The notes: generated by a model from the letters alone, not told the origin. DNA of 64,000 nucleotides from Rhizobium oryziradicis (GCF_001939045.1 NZ_MKIM01000028.1:248001-312000); one strand, 5' to 3'; counted from the first letter of the stretch, positions 49,377 through 59,207 are shown. Translations and numbers: made by a program.

Positions 49377-50300
49377 ATGAAACCCTGGACCGATATTGTC
49401 TCAGACAATGTGCGTGAATTTGGAGACCTTGTGGTCGGCATTGATCCTTCGCTATCTGATATCCCGTCTTTCTTTGAGCGGAGCGGCGATGGTCACTGGA
49501 TCGGGCCTTATGTCAATTTCTTGCTGGATGCCGTCGAAGGGCAGGTGGGTTTTGTCAAATTTCAATCGGCCTATTTTGAAGCCTGCGGCCTTGCAGGCCT
49601 TGAAGCGTTATCAGCGGCTATGGTGAGGGCAAGATCGGCGCGAATCGGTGTGATTCTTGATGCTAAGCGCGGAGATATTGGTGCCACGGCTGCGGCTTAC
49701 GCCCGCGCTTATCTCATGCCAGCATCAGCAGGTGGCAGCGGCGATTTTGAAGCAGACTGCTTAACGGTCAATCCGCTCATGGGTCCAGATACCCTGCAGC
49801 CCTTCGTCGATTGTGCGAACACCTACGACAAGGGGCTCTTCGTTCTTTGCAGAACCTCCAACCCCGGCGCGACTTGGCTGCAAGATAAGGTCGCAGGCAA
49901 TCGTCTGGTGTCAGAGCGGCTGGCCGACTTGATTGGAAACCTCTCGAATCGCGAAGAAACAAAGGGCGCACTCAGCAATATCGGCGCTGTGATTGGCGCA
50001 ACCGTGCCGCAAGAGGGGCGCAGGCTGCGGCAATTTTTAAAGGGCAATATTATTCTGGCACCCGGACTTGGTGCACAAGGTGGAGATATCGCCGGAATCC
50101 ATGCGCTGCGGGGAGAGATCCTAGGTGACTTGCTGGTGCCCGTGTCGCGCGGACTGACGCGCGTTGAAAATAGAGAAATATCTCCGACTGCCTACCGCGA
50201 TTTGATTCGTGCCCGACTTTCGGAGTTCAAGTCTGCTCTGGCCTATACTTATCCACAGGGCGATAGCAGTGCTGACCGAATTAATGGCTCTCGCGCATGA
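49377..50300 (+). CDS. pyrF: Orotidine 5'-phosphate decarboxylase, type 2
   Basis: Final step of UMP synthesis. The 307 residues have the type-2 layout: VVGIDPSLSDIP near the start, FVKFQSAYFEACGLAGLEAL, the catalytic ILDAKRGDIGATAAAYARAYL (Lys-Asp array), LTVNPLMGPDTLQPF, FVLCRTSNPGA and LAPGLGAQGGD. This longer form differs from the roughly 230-residue type-1 enzyme I would expect in rhizobia. ATG 49377 follows AAGGAG. The last 20 bases overlap the convergent gene's 3' end. Confidence 0.92.
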   Translation: MKPWTDIVSDNVREFGDLVVGIDPSLSDIPSFFERSGDGHWIGPYVNFLLDAVEGQVGFVKFQSAYFEACGLAGLEALSAAMVRARSARIGVILDAKRGDIGATAAAYARAYLMPASAGGSGDFEADCLTVNPLMGPDTLQPFVDCANTYDKGLFVLCRTSNPGATWLQDKVAGNRLVSERLADLIGNLSNREETKGALSNIGAVIGATVPQEGRRLRQFLKGNIILAPGLGAQGGDIAGIHALRGEILGDLLVPVSRGLTRVENREISPTAYRDLIRARLSEFKSALAYTYPQGDSSADRINGSRA

Positions 50301-50799
50301 CCTGAATCTCGCCGAACTCATCAATGATCACGTTCCAGCTTTCTGACTCCGCCGATTTCGGATTGGTTTTCAGGTAAACGCTTGCAAAGAACCCAAGCTC
50401 ACTGTTGCGCCCTGACGTGTCATCGGTGCGAATATCCGTGATATAGGCCTGTTTATCGGTGAATTCTCGCAGCTCGATTGTATCAATCGGCGTGCTCCCG
50501 GCGTCTGTCAACTGCATCTGCTGTAAAAATACCTTGCCGGGGCGGTTCGGCTGTTGAACGGCAATCAGCCGGTAGTGGCCGTGACGCGTATCTTTCGCCT
50601 GGATGGCCGCACCGCCACTGGCTTTTGGGCTTTTCACAATGCCACTCGCGTCCACCCCGCCCGGATCTTCCCAGCTGCCGCCGCTGATCAAAAAGGTGAC
50701 ATCAGAGGGAAGGCCGTCCAAAGCGTCAGCAAGCGTCAGCACAGGTGTGCTGTTGAGAAGAATCAGGGCCAAAGCTGGAATCAGTAAGCGTTTTTGCAT
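50281..50799 (-). CDS. Secreted protein of unknown function
   Basis: A 172-residue protein with a clear signal peptide (LLIPALALILLNSTPVLTLA, cleavage near residue 24). The rest is probably beta-rich: GLPSDVTFLISGGSWED, then basic and polar strands ending SWNVIIDEFGEIQVMRESH. No cysteines and no catalytic motif. I recognise no family beyond rhizobial hypotheticals. It is convergent with pyrF (20-base overlap) and ten bases downstream of nadK on the same strand, so may share its transcript. Confidence 0.75.
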   Translation of the reverse strand: MQKRLLIPALALILLNSTPVLTLADALDGLPSDVTFLISGGSWEDPGGVDASGIVKSPKASGGAAIQAKDTRHGHYRLIAVQQPNRPGKVFLQQMQLTDAGSTPIDTIELREFTDKQAYITDIRTDDTSGRNSELGFFASVYLKTNPKSAESESWNVIIDEFGEIQVMRESH

Positions 50800-50808
50800 C
50801 GGCGTCCA

Positions 50809-51582
50809 TCAATTGGAAAATTGTTCAGCAAGGATTCTCTCCGACCATGAATGATCAGGGTCGGAAAGAATACGCGCAGTCTTATCATTTGCCTGCTCAA
50901 TCAGCACACTAACGACGGATTTTACCTCGGTATTATCCGCAACAGCATTCACTGGACGCTTTTCCGCCTCGAGTATTTCGACGGATACCTTGACGCGATC
51001 GGACAGGAGTGCGCCCCGCCAGCGACGTGGACGAAAGGGGCAAACCGGCGTCAACGCCAGCAACGGTGCATCCAGCGGCAAAATAGGGCCATGGGCCGAG
51101 AGATTATAGGCGGTCGATCCGACTGGAGTCGCAACCATCAGGCCATCGCAAATCAATTCGTCCAAACGCTCTTGCCCATCGATCAACACGCGCAGCTTTG
51201 CCGCCTGATAGGATTGGCGCAATAAAGATACTTCGTTGATCGCCAGTGCGATGGTTTGGGTGCCATCCGCGCTTTGTGCGGTCATCTTTAACGGATGAAA
51301 TCCATTTTCGGTGGCGGCAGCGATTCGCTCTGGCAAATGATCAATTCGAAAGTCATTCATCAAAAAGCCGATACTGCCGCGATTCATGCCATAAATCAGC
51401 CGGCTGGAATTCATGGTTTCGTGCAGCACCTGCAGCATGAAGCCATCACCGCCCAGAGCCACAAGCACGTCAGCATCTTCCGGGCGCGTGTTGCCATAAA
51501 TTTGAATCAACTGCTCACGGGAAGCAAGCGCCTCAACCGTGTTGGCGGCAACAAAGGAAAGCGACCGAGGGGAGCGCACCAT
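50809..51582 (-). CDS. nadK: NAD kinase
   Basis: Makes NADP from NAD and ATP. The 257 residues contain the ATP-binding VALGGDGFMLQVLHE (GGDG), GMNRGSIGFLMND, the ALAINEVSLLRQ (NE motif), DGLMVATPVGSTAYNLSAHGP and PVCPFRPRRWRGALL blocks of the family. It is the short bacterial form. ATG 51582 is used, though the upstream sequence shows no clear ribosome-binding site; a 14-base direct repeat (51586-51599 and 51607-51620) lies there instead. Confidence 0.93.
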   Translation of the reverse strand: MVRSPRSLSFVAANTVEALASREQLIQIYGNTRPEDADVLVALGGDGFMLQVLHETMNSSRLIYGMNRGSIGFLMNDFRIDHLPERIAAATENGFHPLKMTAQSADGTQTIALAINEVSLLRQSYQAAKLRVLIDGQERLDELICDGLMVATPVGSTAYNLSAHGPILPLDAPLLALTPVCPFRPRRWRGALLSDRVKVSVEILEAEKRPVNAVADNTEVKSVVSVLIEQANDKTARILSDPDHSWSERILAEQFSN

Positions 51583-51585
51583 GCA

Positions 51586-51620
51586 AGAAGACCTGTTGAA
51601 AACGCCAGAAGACCTGTTGA
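51586..51620. repeat. Short direct repeat upstream of nadK
   Basis: AGAAGACCTGTTGA occurs at 51586-51599 and again at 51607-51620, 21 bases apart. It is probably a small tandem duplication just before the nadK start codon. Confidence 0.7.
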
Positions 51621-51750
51621 TAACGAATGCCTTGGTACATGATAAATGCCTGACGCGCCAAGGTTTTTCCTGATGCTGCGGTTAGAAAATATTGAAAATA
51701 TGCAAATTGCCCCTTTACAGCCGGGGCGAATCTGTTAGTTAGGCCGCACT

Positions 51751-51826
<76 letters not shown>

Positions 51827-51964
51827 TTCATTTTCCGTTGTTTTTGCTGGATTTTTTGCTTTGTGAAACGCTGTTTTCATCTTGCATAAAAATTTGCTTC
51901 AGCGCTTCGGATAATGAATATTTTGACTTTACAGCGCGTTCGAATCTGTTAGATAGGCCGCACT

Positions 51965-52040
<76 letters not shown>

Positions 52041-52099
52041 CTCATTTTCCTTTCAGAGTTCTGTTTTTTCTCGCGCAAGCGTGCGGCTTTTGCGCTTTG

Positions 52100-52246
52100 T
52101 CATGCAGGCGGTGCCAGAAAGGCGAAATAGCCCCAGACAAGCGCAAAAAAAGCAACGACAGCAAGCCCCGCAAGAAGTTTGCGCAGACCGGGCCGAGGTT
52201 GCTTCGGCGGGGTGGGCTTGCGAAATTTAATAACATTGTCGTTCAT
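52100..52246 (-). CDS. Small single-pass membrane protein
   Basis: A 48-residue protein: basic, Pro-rich N-terminus (MNDNVIKFRKPTPPKQPRPG) and one membrane helix (LLAGLAVVAFFALVWGYFAFL). ATG 52246 has a near-perfect AGGAGG five bases upstream, which strongly supports translation. The arrangement suggests an N-in membrane anchor. The function is unknown. It lies between tRNA-Thr and the 63-residue protein gene. Confidence 0.75.
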   Translation of the reverse strand: MNDNVIKFRKPTPPKQPRPGLRKLLAGLAVVAFFALVWGYFAFLAPPA

Positions 52247-52371
52247 GAAACCTCCTGCGTATCAGCTGCACCGGATTGCCAAACCTTTTTCAGCAATCGG
52301 CGCTGCAGTTCAGTATTTCACGGAAATCTTGCGGCTTGGTTATAAACTGTAACAGGGCATCAGTCTGTGCA

Positions 52372-52405
52372 CAAAAAAAGCCACGAATATGATTCGCGGC
52401 CTTTT
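52372..52405 (-). terminator. Terminator of the 63-residue protein gene
   Basis: On the minus strand GCC-G-CGAAT pairs with ATTCG-T-GGC around a three-base loop, followed by seven T residues. Confidence 0.75.
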
Positions 52406-52455
52406 GATAGGTGATCTGGATTACAGCGTGAACACGCCATCGCCAGAATCAGTCT

Positions 52456-52647
52456 TTACGCCATGCCCGCCGGATCACCGATTGGCAGGAGTGCCGGATT
52501 GGGCACCGGATCATTGGGGTTTTTCGTATCACCCTCATCGGTGACGGGCGGCTTTATGGCTCCGTCCTTTGTGCGGTCAGGCACGCCAGGTGTGTGATTT
52601 GGGCCGCGTGGGCCGTCCTGCGGTTTTTCCGGGATTTGTGTTGGCAT
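52456..52647 (-). CDS. Small proline-rich hydrophilic protein
   Basis: A 63-residue protein rich in Pro, Asp and Asn (KPQDGPRGPNHTPGVP, PNDPVPNPALLPIGDP), predicted disordered, with no hydrophobic segment or cysteine. AAGGAGG eight bases before ATG 52647 supports translation, and a good terminator follows. I do not recognise a family. It is divergent from nothing nearby and sits alone upstream of the 48-residue gene. Confidence 0.7.
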   Translation of the reverse strand: MPTQIPEKPQDGPRGPNHTPGVPDRTKDGAIKPPVTDEGDTKNPNDPVPNPALLPIGDPAGMA

Positions 52648-52806
52648 ATCTCGTCCTCCTTTTTGTCACTCGTTGAACTAACGAAAGGGGGAGGGATTGG
52701 TTCCCTTAATGGGGACGAATTGACCTTGTTCAAAGATAAGCGGCAATGCCGTCGATCGGGTGTGATGCGACATGTGCCGCACCACACTGCGAAGCGAGAG
52801 GGTTGG

Positions 52807-53688
52807 TCAGACTTTTTTCAACAGATGTTGGCGTGAAGCGTAAAGCGCAATCGCGGCTGCATTGGACACATTGAGCGATTTAATCTCGCCCGGCATGTCG
52901 AGCCGTGCCAGTGCATTGACAGTTTCACGCGTCTTTTGACGTAAACCCTTGCCTTCGGACCCAAGCACCAGCGCTATTTTTTCGCCATTGAATCTGCTTT
53001 CCAGTGGCTGCGGTCCTTCCGAATCAAGTCCGATGGTGAAAAAGCCGAGTTTGTTCAGCTCGCTAAGGGCGTCGGAAAGATTGGTGATCTGAATATAGGG
53101 GATCAATTCCAGTGCACCTGAGGCCGATTTGGCCAGCACACCCGATTCTGTTGGGCTGTGACGCATGGTGGTAATCACGGCACCAGCGCCGAAGGCCACG
53201 GCTGTTCGCATAATAGCCCCGACATTGTGAGGATCGGTCACCTGATCCAGAACCAGCAACAGAGGGCTTTCCTTCAATGCTTCCAGCCGGCGGAGCGGCA
53301 GGGGCCGTGTTTCCAGCATCACACCCTGGTGGATGGCTTCTGGTCCCAACACCTTGTCGATATCCTGCGGGCTGACGATATCCACAGGAAAGGACAGCCC
53401 CGAGATATTTTCAATGTCCAGTCTTGCGAGGGCATTTTGGGTGGCCGAAAGTTTGATCAGCTTGCGCTGTGGATTCTCAAGCGCGGCACGCACAGTGTGC
53501 AGGCCGTAAAGGTAGACCTGATCAGCAGCCAGTTGCGGGGGCGTCCAATCAGCATTGGATTTGCGCCGTTTCTGGTGCTCAGGCGTGGGGATTTCGCCGC
53601 GTTCGCGCTTTGCATCACGCACCTGGCGGCGCAATGTTGCATAGTGGGTATCGCGGCCCGATTTGTCGTTTGGTGTATCTTTGCTCAT
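52807..53688 (-). CDS. rlmB: 23S rRNA (guanosine-2'-O-)-methyltransferase RlmB (TrmH/SpoU family)
   Basis: SPOUT methyltransferase, expected to modify G2251 of 23S rRNA. The 293 residues have a basic disordered start (to about 50), the substrate-binding domain beginning VYLYGLHTVRAALENP, and the knot with LVLDQVTDPHNVGAIMRTA, LVLGSEGKGLRQKT and the final DMPGEIKSLNVSNAAAIALY. The N-terminal charged stretch is longer than in E. coli, as is common in rhizobia. It is divergent from the tRNA-Tyr/Gly-tuf block. Confidence 0.94.
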   Translation of the reverse strand: MSKDTPNDKSGRDTHYATLRRQVRDAKRERGEIPTPEHQKRRKSNADWTPPQLAADQVYLYGLHTVRAALENPQRKLIKLSATQNALARLDIENISGLSFPVDIVSPQDIDKVLGPEAIHQGVMLETRPLPLRRLEALKESPLLLVLDQVTDPHNVGAIMRTAVAFGAGAVITTMRHSPTESGVLAKSASGALELIPYIQITNLSDALSELNKLGFFTIGLDSEGPQPLESRFNGEKIALVLGSEGKGLRQKTRETVNALARLDMPGEIKSLNVSNAAAIALYASRQHLLKKV

Positions 53689-53788
53689 GCATCCTTATAG
53701 CTGGCCTCTCTCGCGGGGGATAGTGAGACTGTGATTTCGGCGCAAAAGGGCGATGAAAATTTTATCGAAAAAATCCGCAAAAAGCGTG

Positions 53789-53817
53789 TTGACTTCTTTC
53801 GTTCAGGCCGTCATAAG
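53789..53817 (+). promoter_or_regulatory. Probable sigma-70 promoter of the tRNA-Tyr/tRNA-Gly/tuf block
   Basis: TTGACT (53789-53794) and CATAAG (53812-53817) are separated by exactly 17 bases, about 79 bases before tRNA-Tyr. The -35 is close to the rhizobial CTTGAC consensus; the -10 is weak. Confidence 0.5.
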
Positions 53818-53895
53818 GCCGCCAACGGAACGCAGCGCACCACTGCAAAGCGGCTCCGGGAAGAAAGCTTGGTAGCTTGATCCGGTCGAATAACT

Positions 53896-53980
53896 GGAGG
53901 GATGCCCGAGTGGTTAAAGGGGACGGACTGTAAATCCGTTGGCTCAGCCTACGTTGGTTCAAATCCAACTCCCTCCACCA
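53896..53980 (+). tRNA. tRNA-Tyr (GTA)
   Basis: An 85-base class II tRNA with a long variable arm. Anticodon stem-loop GGACTGTAAATCC (anticodon GTA), T arm TTGGTTCAAATCCAA, acceptor GGAGGGA with TCCCTCC, and encoded ACCA. It lies 23 bases before tRNA-Gly. Confidence 0.97.
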
Positions 53981-54003
53981 TTCGACTTCGGATCAATACC
54001 ACC

Positions 54004-54077
54004 GCGGGTATAGCTCAATGGTAGAGCAGCAGCCTTCCAAGCTGAATACGCGGGTTCGATTCCCGCTACCCGCTCCA
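54004..54077 (+). tRNA. tRNA-Gly (TCC)
   Basis: A 74-base cloverleaf: acceptor GCGGGTA with TACCCGC, D arm GCTCAATGGTAGAGC, anticodon TCC in AGCCTTCCAAGCT, T arm CGGGTTCGATTCCCG, and encoded TCCA. Co-transcription with tRNA-Tyr and tuf is likely, as in many proteobacteria. Confidence 0.97.
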
Positions 54078-54246
54078 GATACGTTTCCAAATAAATTCAG
54101 CACTTTAATTTGATTTTTTGCTATAAATGTCTCAAGCCGTCGCGCTTGTGCATTTATCGCTTGCGCAATTGTCGCGAAAGCCTTAAACGGCGGCGCTAAA
54201 CCGGTTCGCCGGGTCAACCATCTTTCGATCATCAGGAAGCATTCAA

Positions 54247-55422
<1,176 letters not shown>

Positions 55423-55445
55423 GTTCAATCCATCATGGATTTGAA

Positions 55446-55476
55446 AGCCCCGCTGGCAACAGCGGGGCTTTTTTTG
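55446..55476 (+). terminator. Terminator of tuf
   Basis: AGCCCCGCTG 55446-55455 pairs perfectly with CAGCGGGGCT 55460-55469 over a GCAA tetraloop, followed by a run of seven T. Confidence 0.95.
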
Positions 55477-55615
55477 TTTTGCTGCTGCGGCAAATATAAA
55501 GAGTGGAAATTGTGTTTTGCGCGTAAGCTGCGAGCTTGGGTACTGTGATGGAGCCTAACTCTCATCAGGAGGGTTTCAGGTTGGGCTTACACAATGGTGT
55601 TTTTTACAGCATCGT

Positions 55616-55705
55616 TACGAAAAGCGGGAACCGGTTTTCAGGTACATCTGATGCGAGAGCAAACAACGACAGCATTGGTGCGATTTTCATTTTTGGCACG
55701 ATGCT
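55616..55705. repeat. Palindromic intergenic repeat, copy B (overlaps a coding start)
   Basis: The block CGAAAAGCGGGAACCGGTTTTC followed by TCTGATGCG matches copy A at 45283-45320 with few changes; written in parts it is CGAAAAGC then GGGAACCGGTTTTC. The second arm pair is AGCATTGGTGC against GCACGATGCT, ending at 55705. Its right half codes for the first residues of the cysteine-rich protein. Confidence 0.7.
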
Positions 55706-55980
55706 CTGGCACAGCTGCCGTATTGGTCTGCGTTGCCGCGCCGATTGCCAGTCCTGCCGCCGTCATTGTTGTTGAATGCAAACAGGGCGGCCGTTGTGAA
55801 GGGTGCGGCTGCAAAGGTGGCCCGGGTTATCGTGCACCAAACGGCAAATGCGTCGGTTTTAAGAATCTTGCTAAACTGTGCGGCACGCCGCCAGAAACAC
55901 GCTGCGTGTTTGAAAACGCAACCGGCACCGGCGGAAATCGCGATTGTGTGCTTGGGAAGAATGACGGCGACGAAGAATAA
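55651..55980 (+). CDS. Cysteine-rich secreted protein, unknown function
   Basis: A 109-residue protein. After a polar start comes a hydrophobic stretch (TAAVLVCVAAPIASPAA), probably a signal peptide, then a compact domain with eight cysteines: ECKQGGRCEGCGCKGGPGY, KCVGF, LCGTPPETRC and DC, ending in an acidic tail. The first 18 or so codons lie inside repeat copy B. The frame is also open from ATG 55594; a good AGGAGG at 55567-55572 stands closer to that start but is still about 20 bases away. Likely disulfide-rich and periplasmic. Confidence 0.6.
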   Translation: MREQTTTALVRFSFLARCSGTAAVLVCVAAPIASPAAVIVVECKQGGRCEGCGCKGGPGYRAPNGKCVGFKNLAKLCGTPPETRCVFENATGTGGNRDCVLGKNDGDEE

Positions 55981-56152
55981 GATGCCATAAAGCGTGGATT
56001 GTGTGAGCAGTCGCAAAAAAGTGATCTATCTTGCCGCTTGTGGGTCACATTTTCAGGTTAGGTTCATGTTGCCATCAAAGATGGAGACGATTGCCGTTCG
56101 TTTCGACCGTTGTGTCGAGATAGAGACAAGCCCAAACCTTTGAGGACGCCCC

Positions 56153-56809
56153 ATGATAAAATGGACGTGCGTAGCTTTTATCGCACTCTCGTTGTCCCAA
56201 CTTACCTCCATAGCTGTCGCATACGCAAGTGATGGTGACCGTCCGCTGATATGGAGTGTATCGCGCTCAGGCCAGAATGGCGTGATGCTGCGGACCGGCG
56301 TGCAGCTGCGAAACAGTTATGAGCCCAAAGTGGGAATAGATACATCCCTGATTCCAAAGAAGTCGGGTGAAGTGGACGCCAACACCATGCCGATCAAGCT
56401 CTGGGCGAAGATTCGTCTCGAAGGGTTCGATGTCGGGCCGGGTTCGCCAGTGATGGTCAATGCTGACGTGAATCCCACCCTGGGAAATGGCGGGGTCTCA
56501 TTGGAGGCGAGTCGTTCATGGAATGTGTCGCCAGATGTCGAGCTTGCGTCCATGTCCGTGTTGCGCGCATCTCGGGTGCATGGCGAAGGGCAGGGGCTTT
56601 CCGCCACGCAACGCATCAATCTGTCTGTGCCGGATTGGTCAACATCGATCTATAGCGAGACCGTGATTGATTCTGTGGATAGTCAGACGACCGGATCGGT
56701 CGGCTTGAACAAGGATATTTTCAAATCCGTGAACCTTTCAGCCTCGTTGGGCGACGTTTTTGCCGCTCCAAAGCCCGCATTTCATGCGGGCTATCAACAT
56801 CGATGGTAA
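56153..56809 (+). CDS. Secreted or outer-membrane protein of unknown function
   Basis: A 218-residue protein with signal peptide (VAFIALSLSQLTSIAVAYA, cleavage near residue 25). The mature part has many alternating-pattern strands (VMLRTGVQLRNSY, SVNLSASLGDVF) and ends in an aromatic residue (FHAGYQHRW), which fits a small outer-membrane barrel but does not prove it. No cysteines and no catalytic motif. GAGGA lies before ATG 56153. It separates tuf from tRNA-Trp. No family recognised. Confidence 0.7.
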   Translation: MIKWTCVAFIALSLSQLTSIAVAYASDGDRPLIWSVSRSGQNGVMLRTGVQLRNSYEPKVGIDTSLIPKKSGEVDANTMPIKLWAKIRLEGFDVGPGSPVMVNADVNPTLGNGGVSLEASRSWNVSPDVELASMSVLRASRVHGEGQGLSATQRINLSVPDWSTSIYSETVIDSVDSQTTGSVGLNKDIFKSVNLSASLGDVFAAPKPAFHAGYQHRW

Positions 56810-56845
56810 CAAAGTAAAATACGTTGAAAAAATTCAAAAAAACAC

Positions 56846-56874
56846 TTGCCATTATCCGTTCAGTCTCTTAAACG
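56846..56874 (+). promoter_or_regulatory. Possible promoter of tRNA-Trp/secE/nusG
   Basis: TTGCCA (56846-56851) and TAAACG (56869-56874) are spaced by 17 bases, about 58 bases before tRNA-Trp. The -10 matches weakly. Confidence 0.4.
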
Positions 56875-56932
56875 GAGCGCCGTAGCAAGCAAACAGTTGG
56901 CGGTTTCAAAAACGGTTGCGGCACTACAACAT

Positions 56933-57008
<76 letters not shown>

Positions 57009-57182
57009 GTTTCCAACACCTTCGAAAGGCGATCAATGTCTTTCGGGGTGTGTGTTAATTTGTTTAAATGGCAATTTTCTTCTTGTGAAATTGGATGTTG
57101 CCGTTTATGTATGACTTCAACAGACACGCGGTGCGTGGGGCTGAGTGTTCGGCTTTACGTGCCGTAGATGCGTGGGCAATAG

Positions 57183-57383
57183 ATGGCATCCAAGATTAAT
57201 CCATTTGCGTTTTTGCAGCAGGTTCGCACTGAAACGTCGAAAGTCACTTGGCCTTCGCGCCGCGAGACTCTGATCTCTACGGCGATGGTTTTGGCTATGG
57301 TGATCTTTGCCTCGTTGTTTTTCTTTGCTTCAGATCAGGTCATTGGCTGGGTTCTCAGCCTTGTTCTTAATCTGGGTAAATAA
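57183..57383 (+). CDS. secE: Preprotein translocase subunit SecE
   Basis: Essential clamp subunit of the SecYEG channel. This is the short alphaproteobacterial form (66 residues): amphipathic helix with FLQQVRTETSKVTWPSRRET, then one membrane segment (MVLAMVIFASLFFFASDQVIGWVL). It is followed 17 bases later by nusG. Confidence 0.96.
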   Translation: MASKINPFAFLQQVRTETSKVTWPSRRETLISTAMVLAMVIFASLFFFASDQVIGWVLSLVLNLGK

Positions 57384-57400
57384 TAAAGCGGGAGACGAAC

Positions 57401-57931
57401 ATGGCTGCACGTTGGTATATCGTTCACGCTTATTCCAATTTTGAGAAGAAGGTGGCTGAATCGATTGAGGAGAAGGCTCGGCAAAAGGGTCTTGAGCATC
57501 TCTTTGAGAAGATTTTGGTGCCGACTGAAAAGGTCGTTGAAGTTCGTCGCGGTCGCAAGGTTGATGCTGAGCGCAAGTTTTTTCCCGGCTACGTGCTGGT
57601 TCGGGCAAATCTGACGGATGAAGCTTATCACTTGATCAAGAACACGCCAAAGGTGACGGGCTTCTTGGGGTCTGATAATAAGCCAGTGCCGATTCCTGAT
57701 TATGAAGCCGAGCGTATTCTTGGTCAGGTTCAGGAAGGTGTTGAGCGTCCCAAGTCTTCGGTGTCCTTCGAGATTGGCGAACAGGTCCGCGTCTCTGATG
57801 GTCCGTTCGCATCGTTTAACGGTGTTGTTCAGGATGTCGATGAAGAGCGCTCGCGTCTCAAGGTGGAAGTTTCTATTTTCGGTCGGGCTACTCCGGTCGA
57901 GCTTGAATACGGTCAGGTCGAAAAGGTCTGA
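57401..57931 (+). CDS. nusG: Transcription termination/antitermination protein NusG
   Basis: Binds RNA polymerase to aid elongation and links to Rho or ribosomal S10. The 176 residues have the NGN domain (WYIVHAYSNFEKKVAESIEE, FFPGYVLVRANL, HLIKNTPKVTGFLG) and the C-terminal KOW domain (about 122-176, GEQVRVSDGPFASFNGVV). It is co-transcribed with secE. Confidence 0.97.
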   Translation: MAARWYIVHAYSNFEKKVAESIEEKARQKGLEHLFEKILVPTEKVVEVRRGRKVDAERKFFPGYVLVRANLTDEAYHLIKNTPKVTGFLGSDNKPVPIPDYEAERILGQVQEGVERPKSSVSFEIGEQVRVSDGPFASFNGVVQDVDEERSRLKVEVSIFGRATPVELEYGQVEKV

Positions 57932-58071
57932 TCGCGGAGGATTTTCCTCCATCGCGTGGGAGGATGGCAGTCTCTAAGCCGGACTGTTCAGACGTACCAC
58001 GCAACCGCAGCCGCCGGATCAGTCCGGCATAGTTGAGCCGGGCAACCGGTTTGGAATGAAAGGCAGAGAGA

Positions 58072-58503
58072 ATGGCTAAGAAAGTTGCAGGCCAGCTCAA
58101 GCTTCAGGTCAAGGCAGGGTCCGCTAACCCATCCCCGCCAATTGGTCCTGCGCTTGGTCAGCGTGGCGTAAATATCATGGAATTCTGCAAGGCGTTTAAC
58201 GCTGCCACGCAGGAAATGGAAAAGGGCATGCCGATTCCGGTCGTCATTACCTATTACCAGGACAAGTCCTTCACCTTCATCATGAAGCAGCCGCCAATGA
58301 CCTATTGGCTGAAGAAGGAAGCAAAGCTCACCTCTGGCTCGAAGACACCTGGTAAGGGTGCCAAGGCTGGTTCGATCACCAAGGAACAGGTTCGCACCAT
58401 CGCTGCTGCGAAGATGAAGGACCTGAATGCTGCCGATATCGAAGGCGCAATGGCAATGGTTGAGGGTTCTGCCCGCTCCATGGGCCTGGAAGTGGTAGGT
58501 TGA
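58072..58503 (+). CDS. rplK: 50S ribosomal protein L11
   Basis: Part of the GTPase-associated centre. The 143 residues contain [35 protein letters not shown] and the C-terminal RNA-binding [12 protein letters not shown]. It is three bases before rplA. Confidence 0.98.
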   Translation: MAKKVAGQLKLQVKAGSANPSPPIGPALGQRGVNIMEFCKAFNAATQEMEKGMPIPVVITYYQDKSFTFIMKQPPMTYWLKKEAKLTSGSKTPGKGAKAGSITKEQVRTIAAAKMKDLNAADIEGAMAMVEGSARSMGLEVVG

Positions 58504-58505
58504 TC

Positions 58506-59201
58506 ATGGCTAAGCTTGCAAAACGTATGCAGAAGGTCCGCGAAGGCGTGGATCCTACAAAGCTCGTAGCCCTGTCTGATGCCATTGGCATGGTCAAGGA
58601 ACGTGCGATCGCAAAGTTCGATGAAACCATCGAAATTGCAATGAACTTGGGCGTTGACCCACGTCACGCTGACCAGATGGTTCGTGGCGTTGTTAACCTG
58701 CCAAACGGCACAGGCCGTGACGTTCGCGTTGCTGTTTTCGCACGTGGTGCAAAGGCTGACGAAGCCCGCGCTGCTGGTGCTGAAGTTGTTGGTGCTGAAG
58801 ATCTCGTTGAGATCGTTCAGGGCGGCAAGATCGATTTCGATCGCTGCATTGCAACACCTGATATGATGCCATTGGTTGGTCGTCTTGGTAAGGTTCTCGG
58901 CCCACGCGGCATGATGCCTAACCCCAAGGTTGGCACTGTGACTATGGATGTTGCTGGAGCTGTTAAGGCTTCCAAGGGCGGCGCTGTTGAATTCCGCGTT
59001 GAGAAGGCTGGTATCATCCATGCCGGTATCGGCAAGGCTTCGTTCGACGCCAAGGCTCTGGAAGAAAACATCAAGGCTTTTGCTGACGCTGTTGTCAAGG
59101 CAAAGCCAGCTGGTGCAAAGGGCAATTACGTCAAGCGCGTTGCGATTTCCTCGACCATGGGTCCAGGCGTTCGCGTTGAGCTTTCGACGGTAACAGCTTA
59201 A
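58506..59201 (+). CDS. rplA: 50S ribosomal protein L1
   Basis: L1-stalk protein and usual translational repressor of its own rplKA message. The 231 residues show the family blocks [38 protein letters not shown] and [13 protein letters not shown]. An ATA/ATG pair two codons upstream opened the frame slightly earlier; ATG 58506 fits the family. A hairpin follows the stop. Confidence 0.98.
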   Translation: MAKLAKRMQKVREGVDPTKLVALSDAIGMVKERAIAKFDETIEIAMNLGVDPRHADQMVRGVVNLPNGTGRDVRVAVFARGAKADEARAAGAEVVGAEDLVEIVQGGKIDFDRCIATPDMMPLVGRLGKVLGPRGMMPNPKVGTVTMDVAGAVKASKGGAVEFRVEKAGIIHAGIGKASFDAKALEENIKAFADAVVKAKPAGAKGNYVKRVAISSTMGPGVRVELSTVTA

Positions 59202-59207
59202 AGATTT

